DNA of 64,000 nt. Origin: Rhodocyclaceae bacterium (GTDB lineage: Bacteria; Pseudomonadota; Gammaproteobacteria; Burkholderiales; Rhodocyclaceae). Below the pieces are notes generated by a model. That model searched no databases. It had not been told where the DNA came from and saw nothing but the letters and a program-made list of their open reading frames with translations. The position numbers and the translations under genes were made by a program. Below are positions 49,794 through 57,752 of this stretch, in pieces (the stretch's first letter is position 1; each line of letters opens with the position of its first letter). The stretch covers positions 1 through 64,000 of the forward strand of contig JAQTNA010000006.1 of NCBI GenBank assembly GCA_028714035.1. The letters are read 5' to 3'.

Positions 49794-50687
49794 GTGAGCC
49801 AGAACCTGCCGCCCCTGTTTGAATCCACGATCACCAGCCTGCCCCTGCTCGGCCGGGGCAAGGTGCGCGATATCTATGCCGTAAGCGATGAGCTTCTGCT
49901 GATCGTCACCTCCGACCGCTTGTCGGCCTTCGATGTCATCCTGCCCGATCCCATTCCCGGCAAGGGCGAGGTGCTGACTTCCGTGGCCAACTTCTGGTTC
50001 GGGAAGCTGGGCCACATCATCCCCAACCAGCTCACCGGCATCGCTCCGGAGTCCGTGGTCCAGGGTGAGGCGGAGAAGGCCCAGGTGCGGGGCCGCGCCC
50101 TGGTGGTGAAGCGCCTGAAGCCCCTGCCCATCGAGGCGGTGGTGCGCGGCTACCTCATCGGCTCCGGATGGAAGGACTACAAGGAAACCGGGGCGGTATG
50201 CGGCATCAAGCTGCCGGTAGGCTTGCAACAGGCCCAGCAACTGCCGCAAGCCATTTTCACCCCGGCCACCAAGGCCGAGATGGGCGAGCACGACGAGAAC
50301 ATTGACTTCGCCACCTGTGAGAAGCTGGTGGGCGCGGAACTCGCGGTCCAGGTGCGGGATACGGCCATTCGCCTGTACACCGAGGCGGCCGAGTATGCCC
50401 GGACCAAGGGCATCATCATCGCCGATACCAAGTTCGAGTTCGGCCAGGATGCCGAGGGCAAGCTCTACCTGATAGACGAGGTGCTGACGCCCGACTCCTC
50501 CCGCTTCTGGCCGGCGGACCAGTATCAGGTGGGCATCAGCCCGCCCAGCTATGACAAGCAGTTCGTGCGCGACTACCTGGAAACCCTGGACTGGAACAAG
50601 GAGGCCCCCGGCCCCAGGCTGCCGGCGGAGGTCGCCGAAAGGACGGGCGCAAAGTATCGCGAGGCGCTGACCCAGCTCACCGCCTGA
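49794..50687 (+). CDS. purC: Phosphoribosylaminoimidazole-succinocarboxamide (SAICAR) synthase
   Basis: A 297-residue purine enzyme that joins Asp to CAIR. It has [38 protein letters not shown], the [20 protein letters not shown] loop, and [13 protein letters not shown] followed by [14 protein letters not shown]. It is the longer (about 300 aa) form seen in betaproteobacteria and yeast. Translation starts at GTG with GGAG 7 nt upstream. Confidence 0.97.
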   Translation: MSQNLPPLFESTITSLPLLGRGKVRDIYAVSDELLLIVTSDRLSAFDVILPDPIPGKGEVLTSVANFWFGKLGHIIPNQLTGIAPESVVQGEAEKAQVRGRALVVKRLKPLPIEAVVRGYLIGSGWKDYKETGAVCGIKLPVGLQQAQQLPQAIFTPATKAEMGEHDENIDFATCEKLVGAELAVQVRDTAIRLYTEAAEYARTKGIIIADTKFEFGQDAEGKLYLIDEVLTPDSSRFWPADQYQVGISPPSYDKQFVRDYLETLDWNKEAPGPRLPAEVAERTGAKYREALTQLTA

Positions 50688-50721
50688 TGGCGGCTGGGGC
50701 TTGGGGGTGGCCTTTCCTTCG

Positions 50722-50747
50722 GGCGAGGCGCCTTGCAGAGCCTCGCC
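50722..50747. terminator. Hairpin downstream of purC
   Basis: GGCGAGGC (50722-50729) pairs with GCCTCGCC (50740-50747), and flanking CCTTC/GAAGG segments extend the pairing. There is no T run. The rest of the 309-nt gap before the SWIB gene is AT-richer from about 50790 to 50830 and may hold its promoter (a TTGACA box near 50838). Confidence 0.5.
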
Positions 50748-50996
50748 GCAGCCCGGAAGGGGCTGCGTGCCTCGTGCGGTATTTCGTCAACTTATTGTTT
50801 TTGTTTGTGATTTATATTTGCACCCATCTGTGCAATTGACAAGCGCCGCGGCTTAAGCCCATGCTTGGCAAGTTTTCCGGGGCCAGAGAGTCTCGCCTTG
50901 CTTCGTCAAGGTTTGAAAAGAACGAAAATTCCGGCACAACAGGGGGGGCTCGGCCATCCGGGCGTATTATTTTCACATACCAGGAGGAGATGGAAT

Positions 50997-51314
50997 ATGG
51001 CGACAAAGAAGGCACCACCTGCGGCGAAAAAGGCGGTAGAACCAGCGGCTCCCGCGGCCAAGCGCGCACCCAACGCGGCATTCATGAAGCCCCTGACCCC
51101 GAGCGCCGAACTCGGTGCGGTGGTGGGCAAGGCCGCTATTCCGCGCACCGAGGTGGTCAAGAAGGTCTGGGACTACATCAAGGCCCACAAGCTCCAGGAT
51201 GCCGCCAACCGCCGCATGATCAATGCTGACGACAAGCTCAAGGCCGTGTTCGGCGGCAAGGCTCAGGTCAGCATGTTTGAGCTGACCAAACTGGTCAACG
51301 GACACCTGAAGTAA
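50997..51314 (+). CDS. SWIB/MDM2-domain histone-like protein
   Basis: A 105-residue protein. The first 30 residues are a Lys/Ala/Pro-rich tail (ATKKAPPAAKKAVEPAAPAAKRAP) resembling histone H1-type tails. The rest is a SWIB domain (FMKPLTPSAELGAVVG, TEVVKKVWDYIKAHKLQD, INADDKLKAVFGG, SMFELTKLVNGHL). It probably binds DNA or condenses the nucleoid. GGAGGAG lies 6-7 nt before the ATG. Longer readings upstream are not supported. Confidence 0.9.
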   Translation: MATKKAPPAAKKAVEPAAPAAKRAPNAAFMKPLTPSAELGAVVGKAAIPRTEVVKKVWDYIKAHKLQDAANRRMINADDKLKAVFGGKAQVSMFELTKLVNGHLK

Positions 51315-51360
51315 TTCTGCCTGCCCCGCGCCGGCCTTGCCGGCTGTGGCGTTGCCAGCG

Positions 51361-51396
51361 AACCGCCCCTCCCGTCGCGGGTGAGGGCGGTTTTTC
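51361..51396 (+). terminator. Rho-independent terminator of the SWIB gene
   Basis: AACCGCCC (51361-51368) and GGGCGGTT (51385-51392) form a stem with inner pairing, followed by TTTTT. It is 47 nt after the SWIB stop. Confidence 0.8.
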
Positions 51397-51543
51397 TTTG
51401 CCAGTTCGAAACCGGTTGCCAATGCCGCCAATCCGCCTCTTTCCGCGCCACGCGTCCTCCGGGCGGGTGTAAAGTAGCGTTTTTTGGCGGAACCGTACCG
51501 GCATATGCCGCCAAGCAATGAATCTGCATAAACGGAGCAAGTC

Positions 51544-53598
51544 ATGGCCAAATACGCCACCGAAGCGATCCGCAGCGTTGCCCTGGTGGGGCACGCCAAC
51601 GCGGGCAAGACCACCCTCGCCGAAGCCCTGCTGTTCAAGGCGGGCGCCATCGCCGCCGTCGGCAGCGTGGAAAAGGGCAACACCGTCTGCGACTTCGACC
51701 CCCTGGAAAAGGCCTATGGCCATTCCCTGACCACGTCCCTGGTCAATTTCCCGGATGACGGGGTGCATGTGCACCTTCTGGACACCCCCGGCTTCCCCGA
51801 CTTCATCGGCCAGGGCATCTGCGCCCTGGCGGCCGTGGAAACCGCCCTGGTGGTGGTCAATGCCCAGACCGGGATCGAACTCAACACCCGGCGCATGATG
51901 AAGTGGGCCGCCGGTCGCGGTCTTTGCCGCATGGTCGTGGTGAACAAGATTGACGCGGACAACGTGGACCTGCCCGGTCTCCTGGCCGACATCCAGGAGG
52001 CCTTCGGCAAGGAGTGCCTGCCCATCAATCTGCCCGCCCACGGCCGGGCCGACGTGGTGGACTGCTTCTTCAACCCGGATGGCGATGCCGACTTCTCCTC
52101 CGTCGCCAGCGCCCATGGTGCCCTGGTGGACCAGGTGGTGGAGGTGGATGAAGAGCTGATGGCCCTCTACCTGGAACAGGGTTCCGAACTTCAACCCGAG
52201 CAGCTGCACGCCCCCTTCGAGAAGGCCCTGCGCGAGGGCCACCTGATCCCCGTGTGCTTCATTTCCGCCAAGACCGGGGCCGGCGTGCCGGAGCTCATGG
52301 CCATCCTGGCCAAGCTCGCGCCCAATCCCGCCGAAGGCAACCCGCCCCCCTTCTACAAGGGCGAGCCGGGCGACGCCGACATTCAGGAATTCCATGCCGA
52401 ACCCGACCCGGCAAAGCATGTCCTGGCCCATGTCTTCAAGGTGATCGTGGACCCCTACATGGGCAAGCTGGGCATTTTCCGCGTGCACCAGGGCACCATC
52501 AGGAAGGACTCCGAGCTGTTCGTCGGTGACGGCCGTCGTCCCTTCAAGGTAGGCCACCTGTTCGTGCTCCAGGGCAAGGACTACGTGGAAGTGGATGAAC
52601 TGGTACCCGGCGACATCGGCGCCGTGGCCAAGGTGGAGGAGATCACCTTCGATTCCGTCCTGCACGACTCCCACGACGAGGATCACATCCATCTCAAGCC
52701 CCTGGAGTTCCCGATCCCGGTGCAGGGCCTGGCGGCGGACACCAAGAAGAAGGGTGACGAACAGCGCCTGTTCGACGTGCTGCACAAGCTGGAACTGGAA
52801 GACCCGACCTTTGCGGTGGAGCGCCATGCCACCACCAACGAGACCGTGCTGCGCGGCCTGGGCGACCTGCATCTGCGTTCCAAGCTGGAGCGCATGGCCA
52901 GCCAGTACAAGCTGGAAGTCACCACCCGCCCGCCCACCATCCCCTACCGGGAAACCATCACCAAGAACGCGGAAGCCACCTACCGCCACAAGAAGCAGAC
53001 CGGCGGCGCCGGCCAGTTCGGCGAGGTGGCCCTGAAGGTGGAGCCCCTGCCCCGGGGTACGGGCTTCGAGTTCGTGGATCACGTGAAGGGGGGTGTCATT
53101 CCCGGCGTGTACATGCCGGCGGTGGAGAAGGGTGTGCGCCAGGCGCTGGAGAGCGGCATCATCGCCGGCTACCCGGTGCACGACGTTCGCGTCACGGTGG
53201 TGGACGGCAAGCATCACCCGGTGGATTCGAAGGAAATCGCCTTCATCACCGCCGGACGCAAGGCCACCATGGAGGCGGTGCGCGGCGCCGGCGCCATCAT
53301 CCTGGAGCCCATCGTGAACATCGAGGTCACCGTGCCCGAGGACAACGTGGGCGACATCACCTCCGACCTGGCCACCCGTCGCGGCCACATCACCGGCACG
53401 GAAGGCCGGGGCACGGCCAGCATGGCGGTCACGGGCCAGGCGCCGCTGTCCGAACTGACGGACTACCCCAACCGCCTGCGCGCCATGACCGCCGGCCACG
53501 GTTCCTACGTCCTGGAACTGTCCCACTACGACCCGGTTCCGGTGTCCACCCAGCAGCAACTGATGTCGCAGCACAAGGTGGAGAAGGACGAGGACTGA
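51544..53598 (+). CDS. Elongation factor G-like GTPase (EF-G paralogue)
   Basis: A 684-residue protein with all five EF-G domains. G1 is VGHANAGKTT, G3 DTPGFPDFIG and G4 NKID. Switch I differs: where EF-G has ERGITI, this protein has EKAYGHSLTTSL. Domains III-V are recognisable (PTFAVERHATTNETVLRGLGDLHL; GGAGQFGEVALKVEPL; PVHDVRVTVVDGKHHPVDSKEIAF). It belongs to the EF-G-like class separate from FusA; its role (translation under stress, ribosome recycling) is uncertain. It stands away from the rpsL-fusA-tufA cluster. Confidence 0.9.
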   Translation: MAKYATEAIRSVALVGHANAGKTTLAEALLFKAGAIAAVGSVEKGNTVCDFDPLEKAYGHSLTTSLVNFPDDGVHVHLLDTPGFPDFIGQGICALAAVETALVVVNAQTGIELNTRRMMKWAAGRGLCRMVVVNKIDADNVDLPGLLADIQEAFGKECLPINLPAHGRADVVDCFFNPDGDADFSSVASAHGALVDQVVEVDEELMALYLEQGSELQPEQLHAPFEKALREGHLIPVCFISAKTGAGVPELMAILAKLAPNPAEGNPPPFYKGEPGDADIQEFHAEPDPAKHVLAHVFKVIVDPYMGKLGIFRVHQGTIRKDSELFVGDGRRPFKVGHLFVLQGKDYVEVDELVPGDIGAVAKVEEITFDSVLHDSHDEDHIHLKPLEFPIPVQGLAADTKKKGDEQRLFDVLHKLELEDPTFAVERHATTNETVLRGLGDLHLRSKLERMASQYKLEVTTRPPTIPYRETITKNAEATYRHKKQTGGAGQFGEVALKVEPLPRGTGFEFVDHVKGGVIPGVYMPAVEKGVRQALESGIIAGYPVHDVRVTVVDGKHHPVDSKEIAFITAGRKATMEAVRGAGAIILEPIVNIEVTVPEDNVGDITSDLATRRGHITGTEGRGTASMAVTGQAPLSELTDYPNRLRAMTAGHGSYVLELSHYDPVPVSTQQQLMSQHKVEKDED

Positions 53599-53622
53599 GC
53601 CTTCGCTGAAAGGGTTGCTGAG

Positions 53623-53656
53623 AGAAGGGGAGCCGGCGCAAGCCGGCTCCCCTTCT
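53623..53656. terminator. Perfect 15-bp hairpin after the EF-G paralogue
   Basis: AGAAGGGGAGCCGGC and its exact complement enclose a GCAA (GNRA) tetraloop. The stem is long and GC-rich but no T run follows. It lies 25 nt after the stop codon. Confidence 0.7.
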
Positions 53657-53779
53657 AGCTTACGCATGGCCGATAAACCGATGACCGACTACACCTTGCG
53701 TTTGCCGAGTGTGATGTGCGTCCGTTTTGAGCAATACAGGCTTGAAGCAAAAGCGCCTCCCGACCCCGCTGGCTGAAAC

Positions 53780-53811
53780 TTGACTCCCATAGACTGGTCT
53801 ATATACTGGTC
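53780..53811 (+). promoter_or_regulatory. Promoter/operator of the first VapBC-type module
   Basis: TTGACT (53780-53785), 16-bp spacer and TATACT (53802-53807). Two direct ACTGGTC repeats (53793-53799 and 53805-53811) overlap the spacer and -10 box. They suit repression by the antitoxin. Confidence 0.65.
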
Positions 53812-53833
53812 CGTAAATTCTGTAGGAGCGCCC

Positions 53834-54079
53834 ATGAACATCGAAGTTGGATCATACGAAGCCAAGACGAAGCTGCCGGAGTTGCTGCGCGGTGTCCAAG
53901 TGGGTAAGCGCTACACTATCACCCTGCGGGGAGAGGCCGTGGCCGATCTGGTCCCGGTGGAGGGAGGCAAGCACTCGGATGCCGTGGCAGCCGTGGACGA
54001 AATGCTGTCCTTCATGCAGGCGCGCAAGCCAGTGAGTAGTGTGGACCTCAAGGCACTCCTCAACGAGGGCCGGGCATGA
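53834..54079 (+). CDS. Phd/YefM-type antitoxin
   Basis: An 81-residue protein. The N-terminal DNA-binding part (NIEVGSYEAKTKLPELLRGVQVGKRYTITLRGEAVADLVPV) is typical of Phd/YefM antitoxins; the C-terminal helix (AVDEMLSFMQARKPVSSVDLKALLNEGR) binds the toxin. GTAGGAG precedes the ATG. An upstream in-frame ATG lies inside the promoter and is rejected. It overlaps the toxin by 4 nt. Confidence 0.88.
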   Translation: MNIEVGSYEAKTKLPELLRGVQVGKRYTITLRGEAVADLVPVEGGKHSDAVAAVDEMLSFMQARKPVSSVDLKALLNEGRA

Positions 54080-54504
54080 TGGATTTTGTTCTGGATGCCT
54101 CTGTGGCCTTGCTCTGGCTGCTGCCAGAAACCAATCCGGCAGGCGTGGATTATGCCGGCGCAACCCTGAAGGCACTCAAGGAATCTCAAGCTGTTGCGCC
54201 GTCGCTGTTGGCGCTGGAAGTAGCCAACGTTGTCGCCAAGGTCGAGGCCAAGGGTGTCGTGACTGAAGCTGACTCGCAGCGATTCATTGCTCTCATTGGG
54301 CGGCTCAACATTGTGACCGATCAGGCGACGGCGGCACATGCCCTGGGCGACACCTTGAACCTCGCCCGGCGCTATAAGTTGTCCGCCTATGATGCCGCCT
54401 ATCTGGAACTGGCGTTGCGCACGGGCCTGCCGCTGGCAACGCTTGATGCCGAACTGGCAAAGGCCGCCTCAACCGCAGGCGTTCCGATCTTCGGTACTCA
54501 CTGA
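54076..54504 (+). CDS. PIN-domain toxin (VapC-like ribonuclease)
   Basis: A 142-residue PIN nuclease. Acidic residues expected for the metal site are seen in FVLDASVALLWLLPE, in the central SLLALEVANVV and in SAYDAAYLELAL with a following TLDAELAKAA. VapC toxins cut tRNA or rRNA. It is translationally coupled to the antitoxin. Confidence 0.88.
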   Translation: MMDFVLDASVALLWLLPETNPAGVDYAGATLKALKESQAVAPSLLALEVANVVAKVEAKGVVTEADSQRFIALIGRLNIVTDQATAAHALGDTLNLARRYKLSAYDAAYLELALRTGLPLATLDAELAKAASTAGVPIFGTH

Positions 54505-54862
54505 AAGAGGGCCGCCCAGCCTGGGGCTGAGATGCCAGAAACCCGTCTGCTACGGCCCATGCCGGCAGAAGCGCGGTAAAGGCCACCGGGCGGGGCGAAG
54601 GGCGACGACGAGCTGAAGCGGAAGAGCTTCCTCAGGAAAGCGGACGTTCAAAATCCGTGCCTCAAGGCAAAGAACAAGACCTGACCCTGGCCCTCTGGCC
54701 CTACTCAACATCTACGCCTAAAGGCAAAGTACAAAACTTCAATGTCGCCCCCGATGCCCGCCTTGTTCAGATTTGAGGCCGCTCAGCTATGTACACCACT
54801 TGGTTCAGTCTGAACGCGGCAATACTACGGATAAGCGGGTGAATGAGGTTTACCTATGCCCA
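54505..54862. other. 358-nt interval with no recognisable gene
   Basis: No convincing coding region, promoter or repeat was found between the PIN toxin and the PEP-CTERM gene. Local base composition is more mixed than in the surrounding genes, as in decayed or inserted DNA. Stop codons are frequent in all frames after about 54640. Confidence 0.4.
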
Positions 54863-55132
54863 TTACTTTCTCCGTCCCTTGGTGAAAGCACGGATCAATC
54901 CAAGCCCAAACAAAATAAGTGCAATGGAATCTGGCTCAGGACATGGAGTTGACGCAATCCCGCCTGTGCCAGGCTTAGGGCAGTAGGCGTGCTGGTCAAT
55001 GCACTGACCGGCGAAGCAGGTTTCCCCAGCAATGCAGTCCACCGATGTTACGCAAGAAATTCCGCTACCTCCACCGCCCACAGCAGTGGACGATACTATG
55101 AGCATTGACAATGCAAACGCAATATGTCTCAT
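54863..55132 (-). CDS. Small Cys-rich PEP-CTERM protein
   Basis: An 89-residue exported protein. It has an N-terminal signal peptide (about 1-19), a short Cys-rich body with six Cys (about 27-51, VDCIAGETCFAGQC pattern, disulfide-knot-like) and a C-terminal PEP-CTERM sorting signal: PEPDS, a hydrophobic helix, then KGRRK. PEP-CTERM proteins are processed by an exosortase, here encoded elsewhere, and are tied to exopolysaccharide or biofilm. GGAT lies 9 nt before the ATG. It sits between two toxin-antitoxin modules. Confidence 0.78.
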   Translation of the reverse strand: MRHIAFALSMLIVSSTAVGGGGSGISCVTSVDCIAGETCFAGQCIDQHAYCPKPGTGGIASTPCPEPDSIALILFGLGLIRAFTKGRRK

Positions 55133-55394
55133 ATTGCCAGATCCTTATACAAAGCCAAAATTGATTGCGGAATATCAGCGTCCACCGAACATCGGGTCCA
55201 ACATTGGAACGGATCTTGTCTTTGCCGCGCCATAAACCAAATGGCATCATACGCCAAGTGGGGCAATGTGTTCATTATAAATGGATGGTGCCTTTTGGAG
55301 ACTCTCGATTACGGCCGGTTATGGCTGGCTGCGGACGGTTCAGCCCTTCCCTTTGCGCCGTGTCGTAGGTCGGCTCATGGCCGACAGCCCCGGT

Positions 55395-55805
55395 TCAGCT
55401 TTCCCGAAAGGGATTCCGAATCTTCACCTGGCCCTCGATGACTTGTCCGTCCTGCATATCCTCGGTGACGAGGGTTTGGCAACCGGCCTGGAGGGCAGCG
55501 GCGAGGATGAGGGCGTCGTAGATGGAATAAGCGTATCGCTCGGCTAGGGACAAGGCGAGATCGTGGGTTTCTTCGGTCAGCGGCACGACCTTGAGCACGG
55601 CACGCAGAATCGCCAGAGCCTCCCGGATTTCCGCCATGGGCATGGCGAGCTTCCTGGAGGCGACCGAGGCAAACTCGTTCAAGACCTGGACACTGATGAC
55701 CCCGCCCGCCGCGAGAAGGATTTCGGCGCGGTCGGCTTTCGACCCATCGCCGGAGAACAGATACAAGAGGACGTTGGTATCGAAAAACGTGTCAGCCGCG
55801 CTCAT
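55395..55805 (-). CDS. PIN-domain toxin (VapC-like), second module
   Basis: A 136-residue PIN nuclease with the N-terminal acidic site FFDTNVLLYLFSGD, the middle VQVLNEFASVA (Glu) and the C-terminal SIYDALILAAALQAGCQTLVTEDMQDGQ containing two Asp. It overlaps the AbrB-type antitoxin by 14 nt. It is not closely similar to the PIN toxin at 54076. Confidence 0.9.
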   Translation of the reverse strand: MSAADTFFDTNVLLYLFSGDGSKADRAEILLAAGGVISVQVLNEFASVASRKLAMPMAEIREALAILRAVLKVVPLTEETHDLALSLAERYAYSIYDALILAAALQAGCQTLVTEDMQDGQVIEGQVKIRNPFRES

Positions 55806-56025
55806 GGGCTTCGAGCCGATCAAATTTGAAGTCGGCAGGCAAGCGCCCGCGGAATTTTCTCAGCCGCGCCAGAAGTTCGCCAGCCTCGGGGCGCCGGGCA
55901 ACTTCGAACATCCGGTTGCCCGCGACCTGGATTTCGATCTCGTCCCCCTCCTTCAAGGTGAGCGCCTCCACGACCGCCACGGGCAGACGTACCGCCAGAC
56001 TGTTGCCCCACTTTGCGACTTGCAT
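55792..56025 (-). CDS. AbrB/MazE-type antitoxin (VapB-like)
   Basis: A 77-residue protein with a swapped-hairpin AbrB fold (QVAKWGNSLAVRLPVAVVEALTLKEGDEIEIQVAG) and a C-terminal toxin-binding tail (ELLARLRKFRGRLPADFKFDR). It lies first in its operon, with an inverted repeat upstream at 56046-56070. Confidence 0.9.
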   Translation of the reverse strand: MQVAKWGNSLAVRLPVAVVEALTLKEGDEIEIQVAGNRMFEVARRPEAGELLARLRKFRGRLPADFKFDRLEAHERG

Positions 56026-56045
56026 GGAAGTCTCTCCGATCGGTG

Positions 56046-56070
56046 GATATACGAGCGATTATTGTATATC
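56046..56070. promoter_or_regulatory. Probable operator of the second VapBC-type module
   Basis: GATATAC (56046-56052) and GTATATC (56064-56070) are perfect inverted repeats 21 nt upstream of the antitoxin ATG. A TACAAT -10 box on the minus strand lies in the same stretch. Confidence 0.65.
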
Positions 56071-56231
56071 TTATGGCGCCGCGGGCAAGCCTTTCGTTCA
56101 GGATGAACCGGAGGCGACGTCGGGTCCGGCAATGAGACATCGGGCCAGGCCATGTATTTCGGCAAATCTCCGTGGCCGCTCTACGATGCGTCCAGCCGTT
56201 TCACGATGGAGACCACCTTTGCCTCTTTGCT

Positions 56232-56344
56232 TAGTTCTACTTTGCCTGATTCGGCAGATCACCAGGATGGGTACCTCCTACTCCCTCTCCCCCTTGTCAG
56301 GGGGCGAGGGAGGTTACATCCTGAAATGTGCCAAAGTAGAATTA
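56232..56344. mobile_element. MITE-like element B
   Basis: A 113-bp non-coding element. Its ends TAGTTCTACTTTG (56232-56244) and CAAAGTAGAATTA (56332-56344) are inverted repeats with one mismatch. The centre is a CCCTCTCCCCC..GGGGGCGAGGGAGG hairpin that closely matches one in element A at 36215-36434, though the terminal repeats differ. It lies in the 423-nt gap between the second TA module and the first hemerythrin gene. Confidence 0.65.
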
Positions 56345-56448
56345 GAAAGGGCTTCGCGAGCCATGCGCAGGCGCTCGCCGCGCTAAAAGCCCTACTTCGT
56401 CACGCGCCGATGCCGTAAACTGGCGGCTTTCCCCTCGCGCACCTTGCC

Positions 56449-56877
56449 ATGTCTCAAGCCATCTGGTCCGACGCCTTGTCACTGAATGTGGCGGCCATGG
56501 ACGACATCCACCAGGAATTCGTCGCCACGCTCGCCGCCCTGCAAGCCGCCCCGGACGGGGAATTGGTGGCCCGCCTGGACGACATGATCGCCCACACCGA
56601 GGAGCACTTCGCCCAGGAAAGCGTCTGGATGAAGGCCATCCAGTTCCCACCCATCCACTGCCACGAGGAGGAGCACGACAAGGTGCTGGTCATCCTGAAG
56701 GACGTGCGGCGGCGCGCCGCGGCGGGCGACCTGGCCCTGGGCCGCAACCTGGCCCGGGAGCTCATGCCCTGGCTGGAGCACCACGCCGCCACCATGGACA
56801 ACATGCTGGCCCAGATCATCCGGCAGAACGGCTACGAGGCGCAAAGGAGCACGGGAACCGAGGGGAGACCTGGGTGA
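56449..56877 (+). CDS. Bacteriohemerythrin-like protein 1
   Basis: A 142-residue single hemerythrin domain that would bind O2 at a diiron site. All seven ligands can be placed: H21, H53, E57 (HFAQE), H72, H76 (HEEEH), H112 and D117 (HAATMD). There is no signal peptide. It overlaps the tcdA start by 4 nt (GTGA). A paralogue lies 0.9 kb downstream. Confidence 0.9.
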   Translation: MSQAIWSDALSLNVAAMDDIHQEFVATLAALQAAPDGELVARLDDMIAHTEEHFAQESVWMKAIQFPPIHCHEEEHDKVLVILKDVRRRAAAGDLALGRNLARELMPWLEHHAATMDNMLAQIIRQNGYEAQRSTGTEGRPG

Positions 56878-57740
56878 AGAGTCCTGATCAGCGCGCCGAA
56901 GGCGCGGAAGCTTCAACTGCTCACCGCTTACCGCTCACCGCTTACCCCGCCGACCCTGAGCGTCGTTTCGGTGGCGTCGCCCGACTCTACGGCGGGGCCG
57001 CACTGGCTCGCTTTCAGGCCTCCCACGTCTGCGTGATCGGCATCGGCGGCGTCGGCTCCTGGGCGGCGGAAGCCCTGGCCCGGAGCGCCATCGGGGCGAT
57101 CACCCTGATTGACCTGGACCACGTGGCGGAATCCAACATCAACCGCCAGGTCCATGCCCTGGATCCCGAGCTGGGCAAGGCCAAGGTAGAGGCCATGAAG
57201 GCGCGCATCCTGGGCATCAACCCGGACTGTGCCGTCACCTGCATCGAGGATTTCGTCACCCCGGACAACCTGGAGGAGACCCTGGGGCGCGGTTTTGATT
57301 TCGTGCTGGATGCCATGGACGGCGTGAAGGCCAAGGCGGCGCTCATCGCCTTCTGTCGCGAGCGGAACATTTCCCTGGTGACCGTGGGAGGGGCCGGCGG
57401 CCAGCGGGATCCGACCCGCATCGAGGTGAGGGATCTGGCGCGCACGGAGCAGGAGCCGCTCCTGGCCCGGGTGAGAAAGCTCCTGCGCCAGAAATACGGC
57501 TTTCCCAGGAGCCTGAAGAGGAAGTTCGACATCGAGGCGGTGTTTTCCATGGAGCCCACGGCGCTTCCGGCCGGCGAGGGCGCCGCCTGCGAACTGGATG
57601 AACACGAGCCGGGCGACACCCCCGGTATCACGGGCCTGAACTGCGCCGGCTACGGTTCCTCCGTCTGCGTCACCGCCAGCTTCGGCTTCGTCGCCGCCTC
57701 CCGGGTGCTGGAAGCCCTGGCGAAATCTGCCGAATCCTAG
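56874..57740 (+). CDS. tcdA: tRNA threonylcarbamoyladenosine dehydratase (TcdA/CsdL)
   Basis: A 288-residue E1-like enzyme that uses ATP to cyclise t6A37 in tRNA. The ATP site GIGGVGSWAAEALARSAIG, the Arg/Asn segment DLDHVAESNINRQVHA and the C-terminal GYGSSVCVTASFGFVAAS are standard. It begins at GTG coupled to the hemerythrin gene. The first 22 residues are odd: part is encoded by a four-unit heptamer array, and the family core starts at PERRFGGVARLYG. An alternative internal start was not found. Confidence 0.93.
   Translation: MKSPDQRAEGAEASTAHRLPLTAYPADPERRFGGVARLYGGAALARFQASHVCVIGIGGVGSWAAEALARSAIGAITLIDLDHVAESNINRQVHALDPELGKAKVEAMKARILGINPDCAVTCIEDFVTPDNLEETLGRGFDFVLDAMDGVKAKAALIAFCRERNISLVTVGGAGGQRDPTRIEVRDLARTEQEPLLARVRKLLRQKYGFPRSLKRKFDIEAVFSMEPTALPAGEGAACELDEHEPGDTPGITGLNCAGYGSSVCVTASFGFVAASRVLEALAKSAES
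56892..56946. repeat. Hairpin plus heptamer array inside the tcdA 5' end
   Basis: CGCGCC-gaa-GGCGCG hairpin (56892-56906) followed by four 7-bp units GCTCACC, GCTTACC, GCTCACC, GCTTACC (56919-56946). All of it lies in the reading frame of tcdA. The hairpin-plus-heptamer design repeats that at 42466-42520. Confidence 0.85.
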
Positions 57741-57752
57741 CCGGAGCGCCCT

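Noticed and set aside
54505-54862. Remnant transposase or gene in the gap after the first PIN toxin
   Set aside because: No frame gives a recognisable motif and stops are frequent; it is reported only as an interval without a gene.
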